From Physcomitrium patens (taxonomy: Eukaryota > Streptophyta > Bryopsida > Funariales > Funariaceae), in contig NC_037264.1 in NCBI RefSeq assembly GCF_000002425.4, forward strand, positions 11,609,941 to 11,673,940: a stretch of 64,000 bases of DNA. Reading direction: 5' to 3'. The notes below the pieces were generated by a model. It was not told the DNA's origin, made no database searches, and saw only the letters and a list, made by a program, of their open reading frames with translations. Position numbers and translations under genes: made by a program. How positions within the stretch are numbered: the first letter of the stretch is position 1; each line of letters begins with the position of its first letter. Shown here one piece after another: positions 24,560 through 36,955 of the stretch.

Positions 24560-25490
24560 ATTTCTTTGGACAATGTTGAGAAGTGTATTTTGGTTCTCCA
24601 CAATATAAACATAATCCTTCTTGACAATGACGAGTCTTTTCTTGCTCAGTAAGAGGTTTGAAACGTACTGCATCAATTTGCATATCCTCTACTTCTGAAT
24701 GTATGTGTTAAAGAGATGTTGGTGTTGCCATTGAATTATAATAACGTTAAAGTCCACTTGTACGATTCTCAGATCGAAATTCAAAAAGGTGATTGTCGCA
24801 CTTCACAGCAAAGTCAATTGCTTGACTCAATGTTTGAGGATCAGGTAAGTTGAGCATTAATTTTTTTACTTCATATTGTAATCCATAGAGAAATTGGCTA
24901 ATAAGTGCAGCATCATCCCACTTGATATCAGTTGCAAGTTGTCAAAATTATGAAGCATACAACGTTATTGATCGATTACCTTGTCGTAAAATACGGATCT
25001 TATTGATTGCAACACGAATTGCATCATGTTCTCCATACATGGATCGAAACTCTGCCAGAAAAGCCTCTAGATTATCCAATATTGGATCTCGTCGTTCAAA
25101 AAAAGATGAAAACTATGATAGTGCTGAACCTGAAAGAAGTGTATCAATGAATCTAACTTGCGATCCTGAAGTTGGATAGCTTTGAGGTTGAAGTTCAATC
25201 AAAAGTTGCACTTGATTGATAAATCATCAAAATTTAGATCTGGTGCCATCAAACTTCTCGGATAGGGCAATTCTTGGTTCTCTAATATTGGAAGGGCGTT
25301 CCACCATAGGAAAAAGGACATGATTTGGTGCAGATGTTGAAGCAGCTCCAACCATTTCTATATCTTCACTTCCTGTCAATCTTGTTGCTCCTTGTGGTGG
25401 TAAATTAAGTTGATGCATCACAAGCATTAACTCCCTCAATTGCTCTTACATTTGTGCCATTGCACTCTTCATTTCAACAAGTTCTGTCAT
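24560..25490 (-). pseudogene. Element C gag with zinc knuckle, broken
   Basis: It begins at ATG 25490 and is stopped after about a dozen codons; further stops follow. Recognisable pieces are RELMLVMHQLNLPPQG and PRIALSEKFDGTRSKF (25439-25227). Near 24565-24612 lies a zinc knuckle, CLYCGEPKYTSQHC. The knuckle has Tyr where the canonical CX2CX4HX4C has His; element D has Tyr at the same place, and element E keeps His. Confidence 0.75.
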
Positions 25491-25702
25491 GATAACACTT
25501 AAAAAAGAGAAGGTGTCTAATATCGCTCAAGACAAATAGAAGACAGGACTTGAGAACAAAGAAAATACTAAGGACAATATCAGTTTAGAAGAGGGTAATC
25601 CACAACTTCTAATATGCTTATATCTTATCAAGAAAAAGGGATAATCCACTCTTAATCAAGATTAGACAAAGCTCTGATATTGTAGGTGTACTCTTGTCAA
25701 TC

Positions 25703-26243
25703 TGTCAAGGACAAGAACTCGATGAAAAAACAATCCAGACAAGTGAGCCTTCACTCAAAGAAAGGTAATAAAATATAAATAAATAAGTATGTGTATTGAA
25801 AGAGAAACTGGAATGGCTATTGCCAAAAGACAAGAAAACTAGAGACCCTTGAAACTAGATTAGAAGCAAGAAAGGAGTTGACAAGAGTGAAGAGCGCTTC
25901 ACTCTTGTCTCTATATATACTATCTAACTAAGGGCTTCGTAGCGACGTTCTATAGGACCTCTAATATGTGTTGACTTTGTAGGGTACATGCCTTGACTTA
26001 CAAGGCAAGTTTTTCTACGTGTGGGCCACATAGTTAGCTTGATCTTCAAGCTAACAACATGTGTGGTACTTGGCCAACTTGTTGACTACGTTTCTAATCC
26101 AAAAAGTCAATTAAAGATACCTATGAAGTCAAAGCTACGTCTATGAAGCTTTTAGGAAGCTTCCATATTAAATACTATAGAATTAACTTACTTTTACATA
26201 TTTGTATATGTAATTACTAGTTTACATGAGTATATCTGTGACA
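25703..26243 (-). repeat. 5' LTR of element C
   Basis: Starts TGTCAAGG and ends CTGTGACA on the plus strand, followed by the duplication TTAAG at 26244-26248. The primer-binding region (TATCAGAGC on the reverse strand) lies about 20 bases inside at around 25674-25682. Confidence 0.9.
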
Positions 26244-26248
26244 TTAAG

Positions 26249-26863
26249 TCTTCAATAATCTAAGAATATTTACAAAGATCCACCTTTCTTCTTTACAAAT
26301 AAGATAGGAGCCTATGCTGGAGATTTTGAAGGGCATAAGAAATTCTTAGTAAATTTCTTGTTAATATATTTTTTTAATGCAATTAACTCATTTTGTAATA
26401 AGTTATAGATTGGTTGAAATGATAATTAAATTCTTTTTTACAAATTAATTGAAAAATTATAAGATTGATGATCTGAAAGAATATCTCTATTTTTTTAAAA
26501 AAAATATCCTAAACATCTTTATATTACTAATAATATCATTTAAGGTCTCTCTACTATTAAAAATAGGCATAGCATATATAACATAGTATGACCTTTCTTT
26601 TACTATATGCATAAAAGCTCTCCCACCTACTTCCAAGGATTTTGATGTATTAGACTTATATATTTCTACTTGACTAATGGAATTTTGGATTAGACTACAA
26701 AAAATATTAAGATTATAAGAAATCCAATCTCTATAAGAGTTATATTTTTTTAACCATGATAATTCTAAAATAACTGAGTTGGAGGGAGATCTTATTACAT
26801 TAAATATTACTACGCTATTATGATCTTTAATTACTACATCTAAAAGAACAGTTTAATTGATAA
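26249..26863 (-). pseudogene. Element B fragment: RT to protease
   Basis: This continues element B's RT across the TTAAG duplication of element C and runs back through the RT-protease linker into the protease. It aligns with 23600-24240 of element C. It is too decayed to contain an open frame. Confidence 0.65.
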
Positions 26864-26868
26864 CATCT

Positions 26869-27425
26869 TGTCACGGACATACACATGTAAGCAAGCAATT
26901 ACTTGTATAAATAGGTAGAAATAAGTAGAAGTACATAAAAATAAAGTTAATTCTATAATATCTTCCATAGAAACTTCTTAGAAGCTTCATAGATGTTGCT
27001 TTGACTTTATAGGTGTCTATAATTGACTTTTTGGATTAAAAATGTGGTCAACAAGTTGGCCATGTGCCACACATATTGTTAGCTTGAAGATCAAGCTAAC
27101 TATGTGGCCCACACATAGAAAAACTTGGCTTGTAAGTCAAGGCATGTGTCTTACAAAGTCAACACATATTGGAGGTCCTATAGAACATCGCCATATAGCC
27201 CCTAGTTAGATAGTATATATAGAGACAAGAGTGAAGCCTTCTTCAATCTTGTCAATTCCTTTCTTACTTCTATTCTAGTTTCAAGAGTCTCTAGTTTCTT
27301 GTCTTTTGGCAATAGCCATTCAAGTTCCTTTTAATATACATACTTCCTTATTTCTATTTTGTCACTCCTTCTTTGACACAGATTTCATTGGTTTATGCAT
27401 CATCTTTCAATTCATGTCCTTAATA
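26869..27425 (+). repeat. 5' LTR of element D
   Basis: Starts TGTCACGG and ends TCCTTAATA (the 3' LTR ends TCCTTGACA). It has the same internal palindrome and TATA-hairpin as fragment A's LTR. Confidence 0.9.
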
Positions 27426-27633
27426 GATTGACAAGAGTACACTTACAATATCAGAGCTTTATCTGGTCTTCATTAAGAGTGGATTATTATTTTTTAGGAT
27501 AAGACATAAGCATATTAGAAGTTGCAGATTACCCTCTTCTAAACTGATATTGTTCTTAGAATTTTCTTTGTCCTCAAGTCCTTTGTTTTACTTATCTTGA
27601 GTAGTATTAGATATTTTTCTTGTGATTGTTATT

Positions 27634-28566
27634 ATGGCAGAGCTTGTTGAAATGAAGAGCACAATGGCACAAATGCAAGAGCAATTGAGGGAGTTGATGC
27701 TTGCGATGCATCAACTTAGCTTACTACCACAAGGATCAACAAGAATGGTAGGAAGTGAGGATATAGAGATGATTAGAGCTATCTCAATATCTGCACCAAA
27801 TCATGTTCCTCCACCCATAATGGAACATCCTTCAAATGTTATAGAACCAAGAATTGTCCTACCCGAGAAGTTCGATGGTACAAGATCCAAATTTTGAGGA
27901 TTTATCAATCAAGTAAAACTTGTGATTAAACTTCAATCTCAAAGCTATCCAATTCCAAGATCACAAGTTAGATTTATTAGTATACTTCTTTCAGATTCAG
28001 CACTATCGTGGTTTTCATCTTTTTTTGAACGACAAGATCTAATATTGGAAAATTTGGAGGCATTTTTGGTAAAATTTTGGTCCATATATGGAAAAAATGA
28101 TGCAACTCGTATTGCAACGAACAAGATCCATATTTTACGATAAGGCAACCGATTTGTAAGATTATATGTTTCACAATTTTGACAACTTGCAACTGATATC
28201 AAATAGGATGATGCTGCACTTATTAGCCAATTTTTCTATAGATTACAATATGAAGTAAAGAAATTGATGCTAAACTTACCTGATCCTCAAATATTGAGTC
28301 AAGCAATTGACTTTGCTGTAAAGTATGACAATCAAATTTTTGAATTTCGATCTAAGAGTCGCACAAGTAGGCCTCAACGTTACTATAATTCAATGGCAAC
28401 ACTAACATCTCCTCAACACATACATTCAAAAGCAAAGGAGATCCAAATTGATATGGTACGATTTAAACCTCTTATCAAGCAAGAAAAGACTTATCACCGT
28501 CAAGAAGGATTGTGCTTATATTGTGGAGAACCTAAATACATTGCTCAACATTGTCTAAAGAAGTGA
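27634..28566 (+). pseudogene. Element D gag with zinc knuckle, broken
   Basis: Starts at ATG 27634 (MAELVEMKSTMAQMQEQLR). In-frame stops follow PEKFDGTRSKF and IHILR, and others occur near 28170-28205. The retrotransposon gag core is recognisable (SALSWFSSFFERQ, later QFFYRLQYEVKKLML). The C-terminal knuckle is CLYCGEPKYIAQHC at 28513-28554, with Tyr in place of the zinc-binding His. A TGA at 28564-28566 separates gag from the protease region. Confidence 0.8.
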
Positions 28567-28689
28567 CAAAACCACAAAATGAGAAGCACAGCTCTCAAAG
28601 AAGTTAATGTGTCAAAAAAAGAATTTGTCCAGGTACAATAAGAACTGTGTGGCTAGAATCTTATACAAATTTTAATGAAGGTCCTATCC

Positions 28690-31600
28690 TCTCCTCAGAA
28701 CCCTCTCCTTGTTTCATAATAGATGTACATTTAGGACCTAATAATTATAAAGCCTCCACCTTGATAGATTGAAGAGCCTCAGCTTGTTTCTTAGACATAG
28801 AATTTGTTAAAAGTCATAAAATACCATTAGTACAAAAAACTAAATCTGTTCATATAGAAGCCATAGATGGTCGTTCATTGTCTTTTGGAGATGTTACTTA
28901 TGAAACACTTCCTATAGATATAGTAATAAATAGTCATAGTAGTTGTGTAATCTTTAATATAATTAGATCTCCCTCTAATCCAATCATTTTAGGTTTATTG
29001 TGGTTAGAAAAATATAATCGTTATATAGATTGGATTTCTCATACTCTTGACTTCTCTAAAAATATAACTAAGAGTGAAAATTAATCTAGTAGAAAGTCAT
29101 AAGTCTAACACAATAAAACCTTTGTTTGTAGGTGCGAGAGCTTTCTTGCATGCTGCAAAAGAAGGATCACCTTGTGTCATTTACGCCACACTTATTTTTA
29201 ATGATGCAAAGACTTCAAGTGGCATTCTAAGCCAATATCAAGAATTTCAAGATGTATTTGAAAAGAAGAATGCAGATACTCTTCTAGAACATTGTTCCTA
29301 TGACTGCTCAATTGACCTTCAAGAAAGAGTACAACCACCATTTCGACCAATCTATAATTTATTGCAAAATGAATTGGTTGAACTCAAAGAATATATTGAA
29401 GAGAATTTGGCAAAGAATTTTATACGTCATTCCAAATCACCAGCAGGAGCTCCAATCTTATTTTTGAAGAAGAAAGATGGATCATTGCGGATGTGTGTTG
29501 ATTATCGAGGACTCAAGAAGATCACCATCAAGAATAGGTACCCTCTACCTTTGATATCCAGACTCCTCGATCAACTGAATCAAGCTAAGATCTACACAAA
29601 AATAGATCTATGGAGAGTATACAATCTAGTACGTATTAAAGGAGATGAATGGAAGAGTGCGTTTCGAACTATGTATGGACATTTTGAATACAACATCATG
29701 CCTTTTGAACTTACAAATGCACCCGCAACTTTTCAACATCTTATGAATGATGTTTTTTGAGAGTTTTTGGATAATTTTGTTGTCTGTTATGTAGACAACA
29801 TCTTAGTCTATTCTAAGAACATAGATGAACATGAACTTCATGTTCGTCGTATCTTACAAAAATTAAGAGATGCGAGACTTTATGCCAAGATAAAAAAGTG
29901 TATATTCTATACTACTCAAGTTGACTTCTTAAGATATATCATTTCAAATGATGGATTCGTGATGGATTCTAAAAAAGTTCAAACTATTATGGATTGGAAA
30001 ATCCCAAAAATGATAAGAGATGTTCAATGCTTTTTGGGCTTTGTCAACTATTATCAAATCTTCATCAAAGACTTCTCTCGAATTGCAGCCCCACTTACAT
30101 GTTTGACTTGCAAAGACAAACTTAAGTGAAGCAAAGAAGATGAAGCATCTTTTGAAGCTTTGAAGTCGGTCTTTATTTTTGCACCAATCTTGTATCGTCT
30201 TGACTTTTCCAAGGGATTTTTTATGGAAACAGATGCATCAAACTTTGCTTTGGGTGTTGTTGTTGGGATAGAGAGGTTTTGCCTCAAGAAAGCGCTAGGC
30301 TTCTAGTTGTCACTAATTGCTCAATCAAGCTTAAAATAAGAAAATCCTAATTTTATATATATAGGTTCTCCTTTTAAGGCAATTACACCAAATATTTAAG
30401 TCTTTAATAACCAACAACACCCAAAATATGGTAGAAGCACTCTAAAACCTTGTATATCCTTGTGTGGAAATTCTCTTGAATCTCAATACCTCATAACTCT
30501 TGATCCAACCATCCAAACAAGATTAAAATTTACATGAAGTACAGATGTGTTGTTATCAATTTATACAACAAATTTCAACTGCAAATTTATTGCTGATCTT
30601 GAGATATCTTCAAAACCCTAACAGCCACTTGAAATCCTAATCTTTATACACTTACACGTAATTTTCTTTATATCTCATAAACCACAAGTCCAAATGCCAT
30701 GAAACTTATATAAATAGCTTTTTAATACAAATTTTCACATTCTCCAAAACTTTGAGCCAAAATTTCATCCGAAAACTCAAGTTATGGCTCCAACCACTAC
30801 TATGAATCAAACCGCTCACTTACTGCTTTTGATTTGAATGCGCTGTCTTTAACTCTCTATAATTCCTTCACTTAAACTCCAAATGTAATATTTTCTTTAC
30901 AAAAGATATAAGTCGTGAAGTTGCCTTTTGAGTTACATCATCCGATCTCCAAAAGCTTCAATAAAACTTCTCTTAAACTCAAAAGAATAATAGTAGGTCT
31001 CAAATTGACACCTTAACTTCAAATGGCTATTACTTATTCATTGTAACTCCAAACCCTAAAATTTTTGCACACAAATTGTAGCCAAAATTCTAAAATTTAC
31101 AATCCTTACCTCCAATTTCCTAATGGCTTCTTTGAAGTCACCGAAACCCTTATCAAGATCACGGAAAGCCTCCTAAAAGTCCATTGGGCATGGATTTCGA
31201 CCAATGGGGATGAAGATCCTTATTTCTACCTTCATCCAACCATGCCTTGGTTTCATCCCTCCTAATTAGCCTTCTATTAGTTTAAATCTTCATCTTTAGG
31301 CCTCTATCTCCTCTCAAGGCTTCATACTTAATATTAAGGTTCTATAACCTTTATATGCTATAATCAAAATAAGTAAGAAAAACAAAATAACATTTTTTCA
31401 TACCAACTCTTTTTAATTTAATCTATTAACTACTTTAACATACATTTAGATTTATTAACATTTAATATGTTCTAACTAATTTTTACATACTATAAGCATT
31501 TACACTACGACACCGTATTATCACATATGGGAATAGATGATAAACTTCACCTAGTAGCTTTTTATTTTAGAAAATTTTCAGCAACCGAGATTAATTATGA

Positions 31601-33362
31601 AATCCATGACAAAGAGCTTCTTACAATCATGGATTCATTTTAAAAATTTCGTCATCATCTAGAAGGTCCTTCCAATCCAGTCACCATATATACGAACACA
31701 AGAATCTCAAGTACTTCATGTCAGCACATACTTTGAACCATTGCCAAGTCCATTGGAGCATGTCTTTATCAAGATTATATATTAATCCAAAAAATAATAA
31801 GGTTTATCACACACCCTTTTTAGACGTTCTTATCTTGCACCAAAAGAAGGAAATGCATCTTTTGATCAATAAAGAACAATTCTCTTGAAGCTAGAGTATT
31901 TTCATCTTCGAATAATAAAATCAATATTGATTGTTCATTCAACCCTTGTGAAACAAATCCAATCAAGTATGTCTTCTGATCTTCTTGTTCACAATATCAA
32001 GAATCATTCTTCTAAGTCCTAAGATACTTCTAAGTTTGAATTCAAAAATAACCTACTCTATTTTGAAGGTTGATTATATGTTCCAAAAGGAAAAGCATGA
32101 TTACGTGTTCTTCAAGCATGTCATGACTTTCCAACAGCAGGACATTTTGGATACAACAAGTCTTTGGAGCTTATATCTAGAGATTTTTGGTGGCCACAAA
32201 TGTAGAAGGGTGTGAAAGACTTTCTTCAGTCATGCGACATTTGTTCAAGATCAAAAACTCTCCATCATCGACCTTACAGACTTCTTCAACCATTACCCAT
32301 TCTAGAACAACCATGGTCTTTTGTTTCTATGGATTTCATCACAGATCTTCCAACCTCAGGTTCTTATGACTCTATATTCGTGATACTAGATCATTTTACC
32401 AAGATGGCATATTTTGTACTATGTACAAAATCCATCACATGTGAAGAAACAACTAAGTTCTTTCTTGATAACATCTATTGCTATCATAGATTATCCAAGG
32501 ATATTATATCGGATAGGAGAATTCAATTTATTTCAAGATTTTGGCGGATTCTTTTCATGATTCTAGAAGTGGATATAAAACTATCTTCGACATTCCATCC
32601 TCAAACTAATGGACAAACGGAGCGTGTTAATCAAGTTTTAGAGCAATATTTAAGATGTATCATCAACTACCAACAAGATGATTGGACAACTCTTTTGCCA
32701 CTAGCAAAGTTTGCTTATAATAACATAGTACATTCTTCTACAAAATACACACCTTTCTTTATCAATTATGATTATCATCCATGACTTGATACTTTTGACT
32801 TTTCAAAAGTTGATAATCCTACGATGGAAGATTTGGCAAATCATTTGTCAGAGCTACATACAACAATGAAGGCGCAATTAAAAGAAGCTCAAGAACAACA
32901 AAAGATTAATGCAGATGTCTATCGAAAGGAACAACCACTACTCCACAAGGGTGACAAGGTATGGTTACTTCATCGCAATATCAAGACCACTTGTCCTTGT
33001 GACAAGTTGGACTATCGTAGGCTTGAACCATTTCCTATTTTGTACAAATCAATCCAATTGCATATCGTTTACACTTACCAGAGTCAATGAAAATCCATCC
33101 AGTATTCTACATATTTCTTCTTGAATCATACAAGACAGTAGACATATCAAGAAGAAGACAAACTCCACCTCTTCCTATAGAAGTAAACAATAATGAAGAG
33201 TTCGAAGTGGAAAAAGTTCTAGATTCAAGGCGGCGCTGAAATAAATTAGAATATCTTGTCCATTTTTGTGGATATGATATTAGTGGACATACATGGGAGC
33301 CAGTAAAGAATCTTGCAAATGCAGCAAAGGTAGTGGAGGCTTTTCATCGACGACATCCATGA
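28690..33362 (+). pseudogene. Element D pol: protease to chromodomain, interrupted
   Basis: The protease part is decayed (28878-29084 and preceding). The linker and RT run 29074-29760 ([18 protein letters not shown]), then YVDNILVYS at about 29790-29817, where the second catalytic Asp of the RT YxDD box is Asn. RNase H is split by family X copy 4 between 30260 and 31513. The integrase runs 32212-32784 (CDICSRSKTL, SMDFITDLP, HPQTNGQTERVNQ), then the linker and chromodomain to about 33362 (EAFHRRHP). Multiple stops separate the pieces, so no functional polyprotein is possible. Confidence 0.8.
30261..31512 (+). mobile_element. Family X copy 4 inside element D
   Basis: It splits the RNase H reading frame between SNFALGVV and LSHMGIDDKLH. 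It starts TGTTGGGATAG and ends CTACGACA, LTR-like TG...CA ends. It is flanked by TTGT (30257-30260) and CCGT (31513-31516), a 4-base duplication if C-to-T changes occurred. The left end aligns with the other copies (GAAAGCGCTAGGCTTCTAGTTGT against GAGAATGCACTAGGCATCCTGTTGT). There is no coding frame and no degenerate TTTAGGATT array in this copy. Confidence 0.75.
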
Positions 33363-33468
33363 AAATCAAGATGAAGATCTTTCTTACAAAAGAAACAAAA
33401 TCTAGGTAAGATAACATTCTACTTTCAATCTTTGTTTGTGGCTTCTTTGTATTTGTGATGCTAAAGAG

Positions 33469-33891
33469 ATGAAGAACCAACAATCAACGGATTCGACTGA
33501 AGAGCCTTTGTTTGCAGATTTGCCGGATGAGACATTGCAATTGTCACAACCTTCAAGATGACGCAATCGAGATGAAGATCTTCAAGAACAACATATTTTT
33601 TCTCGAATAGATGACGAGATACAATGCATTTAGTATCACAACGTTAGAAGAGACTCCCGATGTTTGATAATTCTATTAGAGGTAGGAACAACTTCTGACG
33701 ATGTTCCAAATATTTTATTTGAAGGAAGTTATAAAGGCCTCAATAATGATCAAATAACAAGGTGGTCTTTCCACATTGGTATGGGATATTATAAATGGTT
33801 GAAAGGCCCTATCAACCATCTTCGAAAAGAACAAAGATCTGAATATGTGGCAAATACAATTCATTGCATGATAGATTTTTTCAACATATGA
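33469..33891 (+). pseudogene. Downstream ORF (ORF3) of element D, 140 codons, with stops
   Basis: ATG 33469 to TGA 33889-33891 spans exactly 140 codons, as in A and C. It keeps STEEPLFADLPDETLQLSQP at the N-terminus and MGYYKWLKGPINHLRKEQR in the core. In-frame TGA and TAG codons near 33558 and 33631 replace Arg and Trp codons seen in A. It ends 42 bases before the 3' LTR. Confidence 0.75.
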
Positions 33892-33932
33892 TGATTGCTC
33901 CTCGTGGAACTCGTCTCTAGAAGGGGGGATAA

Positions 33933-34489
33933 TGTCATGGACACACACATATAAGCAAGCATTTATTTATATAAATAGATAGAAGTAAGTAGAAGTACAT
34001 AAAAGTAAAGTTAATTCTATAATATCTTCCATAAAAACTTTTTAGAAGCTTCATAGATATTGCTTTGACTTTATAGGTATCTATAATTAACTTTTTGCAT
34101 TAAAAATGTGGTCAACATGTTGGCCATGTGCCACACATATTGTTAGCTTGAAGATCAAGCTAATTATGTGGCCCACACGTAAAAAAACTTGGTTTGTAAG
34201 TCAAGGCATGTGTCTTATAAAGTCAACACATATTGGAGGTCCTATAGAACATTGCCATATAGCCCCTAGTTAGATAATATATATAGAGACAAGAATGAAG
34301 CCTTCTTCACTCTTGTCAACTCCTTTCTTGCTTCTATTCTAGTTTCAAGAGTCTCTAGTTTCTTGTCTTTTGGCAATAGCCATTCAAGTTCCTTTTAATA
34401 TACATACTTCCTTATTTCTATTTTGTCACTCCTTCTTTGACACAGATTTCATTGGTTTATACATCATCTTTCAGTTCATGTCCTTGACA
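33933..34489 (+). repeat. 3' LTR of element D
   Basis: Same length as the 5' LTR (557 bases). Starts TGTCATGG after a G-run polypurine tract, ends TCCTTGACA, followed by the duplication CATCT. Confidence 0.9.
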
Positions 34490-34494
34490 CATCT

Positions 34495-35234
34495 CCATAA
34501 GACAAAAAATAACCATCTATGGCTTTTATATGCATAGATTTAATTTTCTTGACTAATAATATCTCTTGTTTTTTACAAAGTATTCATTTATAAAATAAGC
34601 TAAGGCTCTTGAATCTAATAAGGCAAATACATTATGATTTTTAGGTCCTAAACATATATCTACTATAAAACAAGATGAGAGATCTTAAGAGAGAATAAGA
34701 CCTCTGTTAGGTAATGTACATGATTCTAGCCGCATGGTTCTTATTATAGCTAGAAAAACTTGTTTTTTGACACATTGTCTTCTTTGGCAATCATGTTCTT
34801 TATTTTATAATTGTGTTGCTTCTTTGGACAATATTAAATAATATACTTAGCTTCTCTATAATATAAGTATAAATCCTTTTGATGACGTTAAGTCTTTTCT
34901 TGCTTAATAAAAGGTTTAAAACATATTGTATCAATTTGCATTGGTTTTAACCTTGATGAATAGGTTTATGAAAGCTTAGGAGCTATCATCATTACTTGAA
35001 TTATTTTTTTTTAGCCAAATCTTTATTCTTGATTCCTTTCAAATATTCAATTGTCACATATAATGGCTTGAGTAATAGATTGTTTCAAAGAATCTGCTTT
35101 TGGCATTGTTAATAAAAAAATCTTTGATATTATCTTTCAATCCATATTAAAATTGATTTATAAGGGCTTTATCATTCTAATCCATGTGACAAGCAAGGTT
35201 TTGGAATTCAGCAACATATATGGTGGCTGATTGT
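34495..35234 (-). pseudogene. Element B fragment: protease and gag C-terminus
   Basis: Aligns with 24240-24985 of element C. The zinc-knuckle remnant near 34840-34885 keeps the Glu-x-Lys-Tyr arrangement seen in C and D rather than the Gly-His of element E. It is non-functional and cut at TTGT (35231-35234) by family X copy 2. Confidence 0.65.
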
Positions 35235-36951
35235 TGTCATGTAATAACATAACCATTAGATGAAAGAAGAAGAAAAGTATTTTATTATAGAAGAGCCTAA
35301 TTAAAAATATATAGTAATAAAATATAGATAAATAAAAGGTACGTAGTAAAGTCTATTAGTATTAGAATTGCCTTTGATGAAAATAGATTCTATTTACTTT
35401 ATAGAACCATGAATAAGACAAAATAAGATAGATTAAAAAAATAAAAGATATAGGCATAAATAGAAAGAAGTTAGGAGTTGATATAAGTAAAAATTATCTC
35501 AAGAAGGTAAGAATTGATACCTGGATAGGATTGGTTGCTAATATGGATCAAAATTAAATCTCAAGGCATAAAATTGAGTACCTACATTAATTTTGGAGAT
35601 TCTTTTGTCAATTGGAGAGTTGGATTTAAGAGAAGACTAGAAAGAAGAATTTTTTGAGAGTTGATTTTATATCATCGAAATAAGTATTGAGATTTTGAAG
35701 GATTTTCAAAGTTGGTGATGTACTTAATAGATTTAGATTTTGAAAAATAAAATAAGCTTAAAAATTTCAAGACTTTGTGAATTTTGAAGCTTATTTATGG
35801 ATGAAATTTTGAAAGCTGATTGTTATGCTTGTTATAAATGTGTATGAGAAATTTGAAGTACATGAAGGTTTTTGTGGATTATGATCTCAAAAATTTGAGA
35901 TTTAAGATTAGTTAGTGATTCCAAGATCTAGGAATACTAGCTAATTAGATTAAAATAAAATTTAATAAAAGTATTTAAGACTTAAATACCTACACAAAAT
36001 CTAATTTTTAGAGCAATTAAATGGTTCAACTAGGAGAAATTGGTGTTGAGAGATCAACATTTTAATTAGAGAAAGAGGGTTGACAATGACCGAGAGGTTT
36101 TGGAAGCTTTTCTTGCAATTGGTAAGTCCAATTCTTTTCAAATTTTGTATGTTTATTAATTGCTTATTGATTAAAATGTTGGTGAAATTTTAATTAAGAT
36201 CTACTATTCAATTAATATTTATTAAGGTTTCAAATAGCTATAGTAATTGATTAAAATTTATTTGGGATTTTTTTAGGTTAGTTTAAGATTTAATAGATTT
36301 TGATTGGGATTTAGGATTTCATTGAGGTTTTGTTTAGAGTTAAAATTTAGGATTTGATTAAAGATTAATTAAGTTTTATTTAGGATCTAAGATTTGATTA
36401 GGATGTGGTTAGGATTTATAATTTTTTTAGGATTTGACTAGGATTTGATTAAAATTCATCTAAGATTTCATTTGGATTTGATTAAGGTTTGGTTTAGAAT
36501 TAGGATTTAGGATTTGATTAAGATTTTTTTAAGATTTGATTTAGGATTTATAATTTTATTAATATTTTATTAAGATTTTATTAGAATTTATTTAGGATTT
36601 GATTAGAATTTAATCTAGAGTTGGAATTTAGGATTTGATTAGGATTTGATTAGAATTTTAATAGGATTTATTTAAGATTTCATTGAGGTTTGTTGAAGAT
36701 TATATTAGGATTTAATTAGGATTTAAATAAGATTTTTATTTTTTATATTTTTTTAAGATTTCTTATGTTTTTTTTATAAATTTTTTAAAAAAATTGGATT
36801 TAAATAAAGATTAATCAATATTATTATAATAAAATTAAAATTTATTTAGGATTTTATTAGAATTTTTATAATCATCTTGTTACAAGCTCCATTTTTTCTT
36901 CCATAGTGAGGTGTTTAGTGCATTCTCAAGCAAACTTTATACAATATGATA
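35235..36951 (-). mobile_element. Family X copy 2 inside element B
   Basis: Flanked by identical TTGT at 35231-35234 and 36952-36955. On the plus strand it starts TGTCATG and ends ATATGATA. Read on the reverse strand, its start matches copies 1, 3 and 4 (CTTGAGAATGCACTAAAC), so it is in the minus orientation. At 1717 bases it is the longest copy, mainly because of a degenerate array at 36240-36740. There is no coding frame. Gag of element B continues on both sides. Confidence 0.75.
36240..36740 (+). repeat. Degenerate short tandem array (TTTAGGATTTGATTAGG-like)
   Basis: Dozens of variant units built from TTTAGGATT, TGATTAGG and ATTAAGATT follow each other. The same array in reverse orientation lies in family X copy 1. 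It is absent from copies 3 and 4, so the array length is the main source of size differences between copies. Confidence 0.75.
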
Positions 36952-36955
36952 TTGT

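Larger units (their letters stand above)
19891..26243 (-). mobile_element. Gypsy element C: full-length Ty3/Gypsy chromovirus copy
   Basis: Two 540-base LTRs (19891-20430 and 25703-26243) flank gag, protease, RT, RNase H, integrase and an extra downstream ORF, all on the reverse strand. Flanks carry the duplication TTAAG. A C-run at 20433-20439 is the reverse complement of the polypurine tract next to the 3' LTR. Beside the 5' LTR lies GCTCTGATATTG, the reverse complement of a TATCAGAGC primer site as in plant initiator-Met-tRNA-primed elements. It is inserted in the RT region of element B. The LTRs look about 95 percent alike by eye over 200 bases. Stops in every coding part make it non-autonomous now. 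Confidence 0.9.
26869..34489 (+). mobile_element. Gypsy element D: full-length copy carrying a family X insertion
   Basis: LTRs of 557 bases at 26869-27425 and 33933-34489, duplication CATCT at 26864-26868 and 34490-34494, primer region with TATCAGAGC around 27450, and polypurine tract AAGGGGGG before the 3' LTR. Gag, pol and the downstream ORF follow in order on the plus strand. The pol RNase H region is interrupted at 30261-31512 by family X copy 4. The LTRs look about 93-94 percent alike by eye. It lies in the protease region of element B. Confidence 0.9.

Noticed and set aside
36240..36740. Interstitial telomere
   Set aside because: Units are TTTAGGATT/TGATTAGG-like and irregular, not TTTAGGG, and the array is confined to a mobile element.
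35235..36951. Mutator-type element with 9-11 bp duplication
   Set aside because: TGATTGTTG/TGATTCTTG flanks first suggested a 9-base duplication. Alignment with element C and the ends of the other copies fit a TG-type end and TTGT 4-base duplication better.
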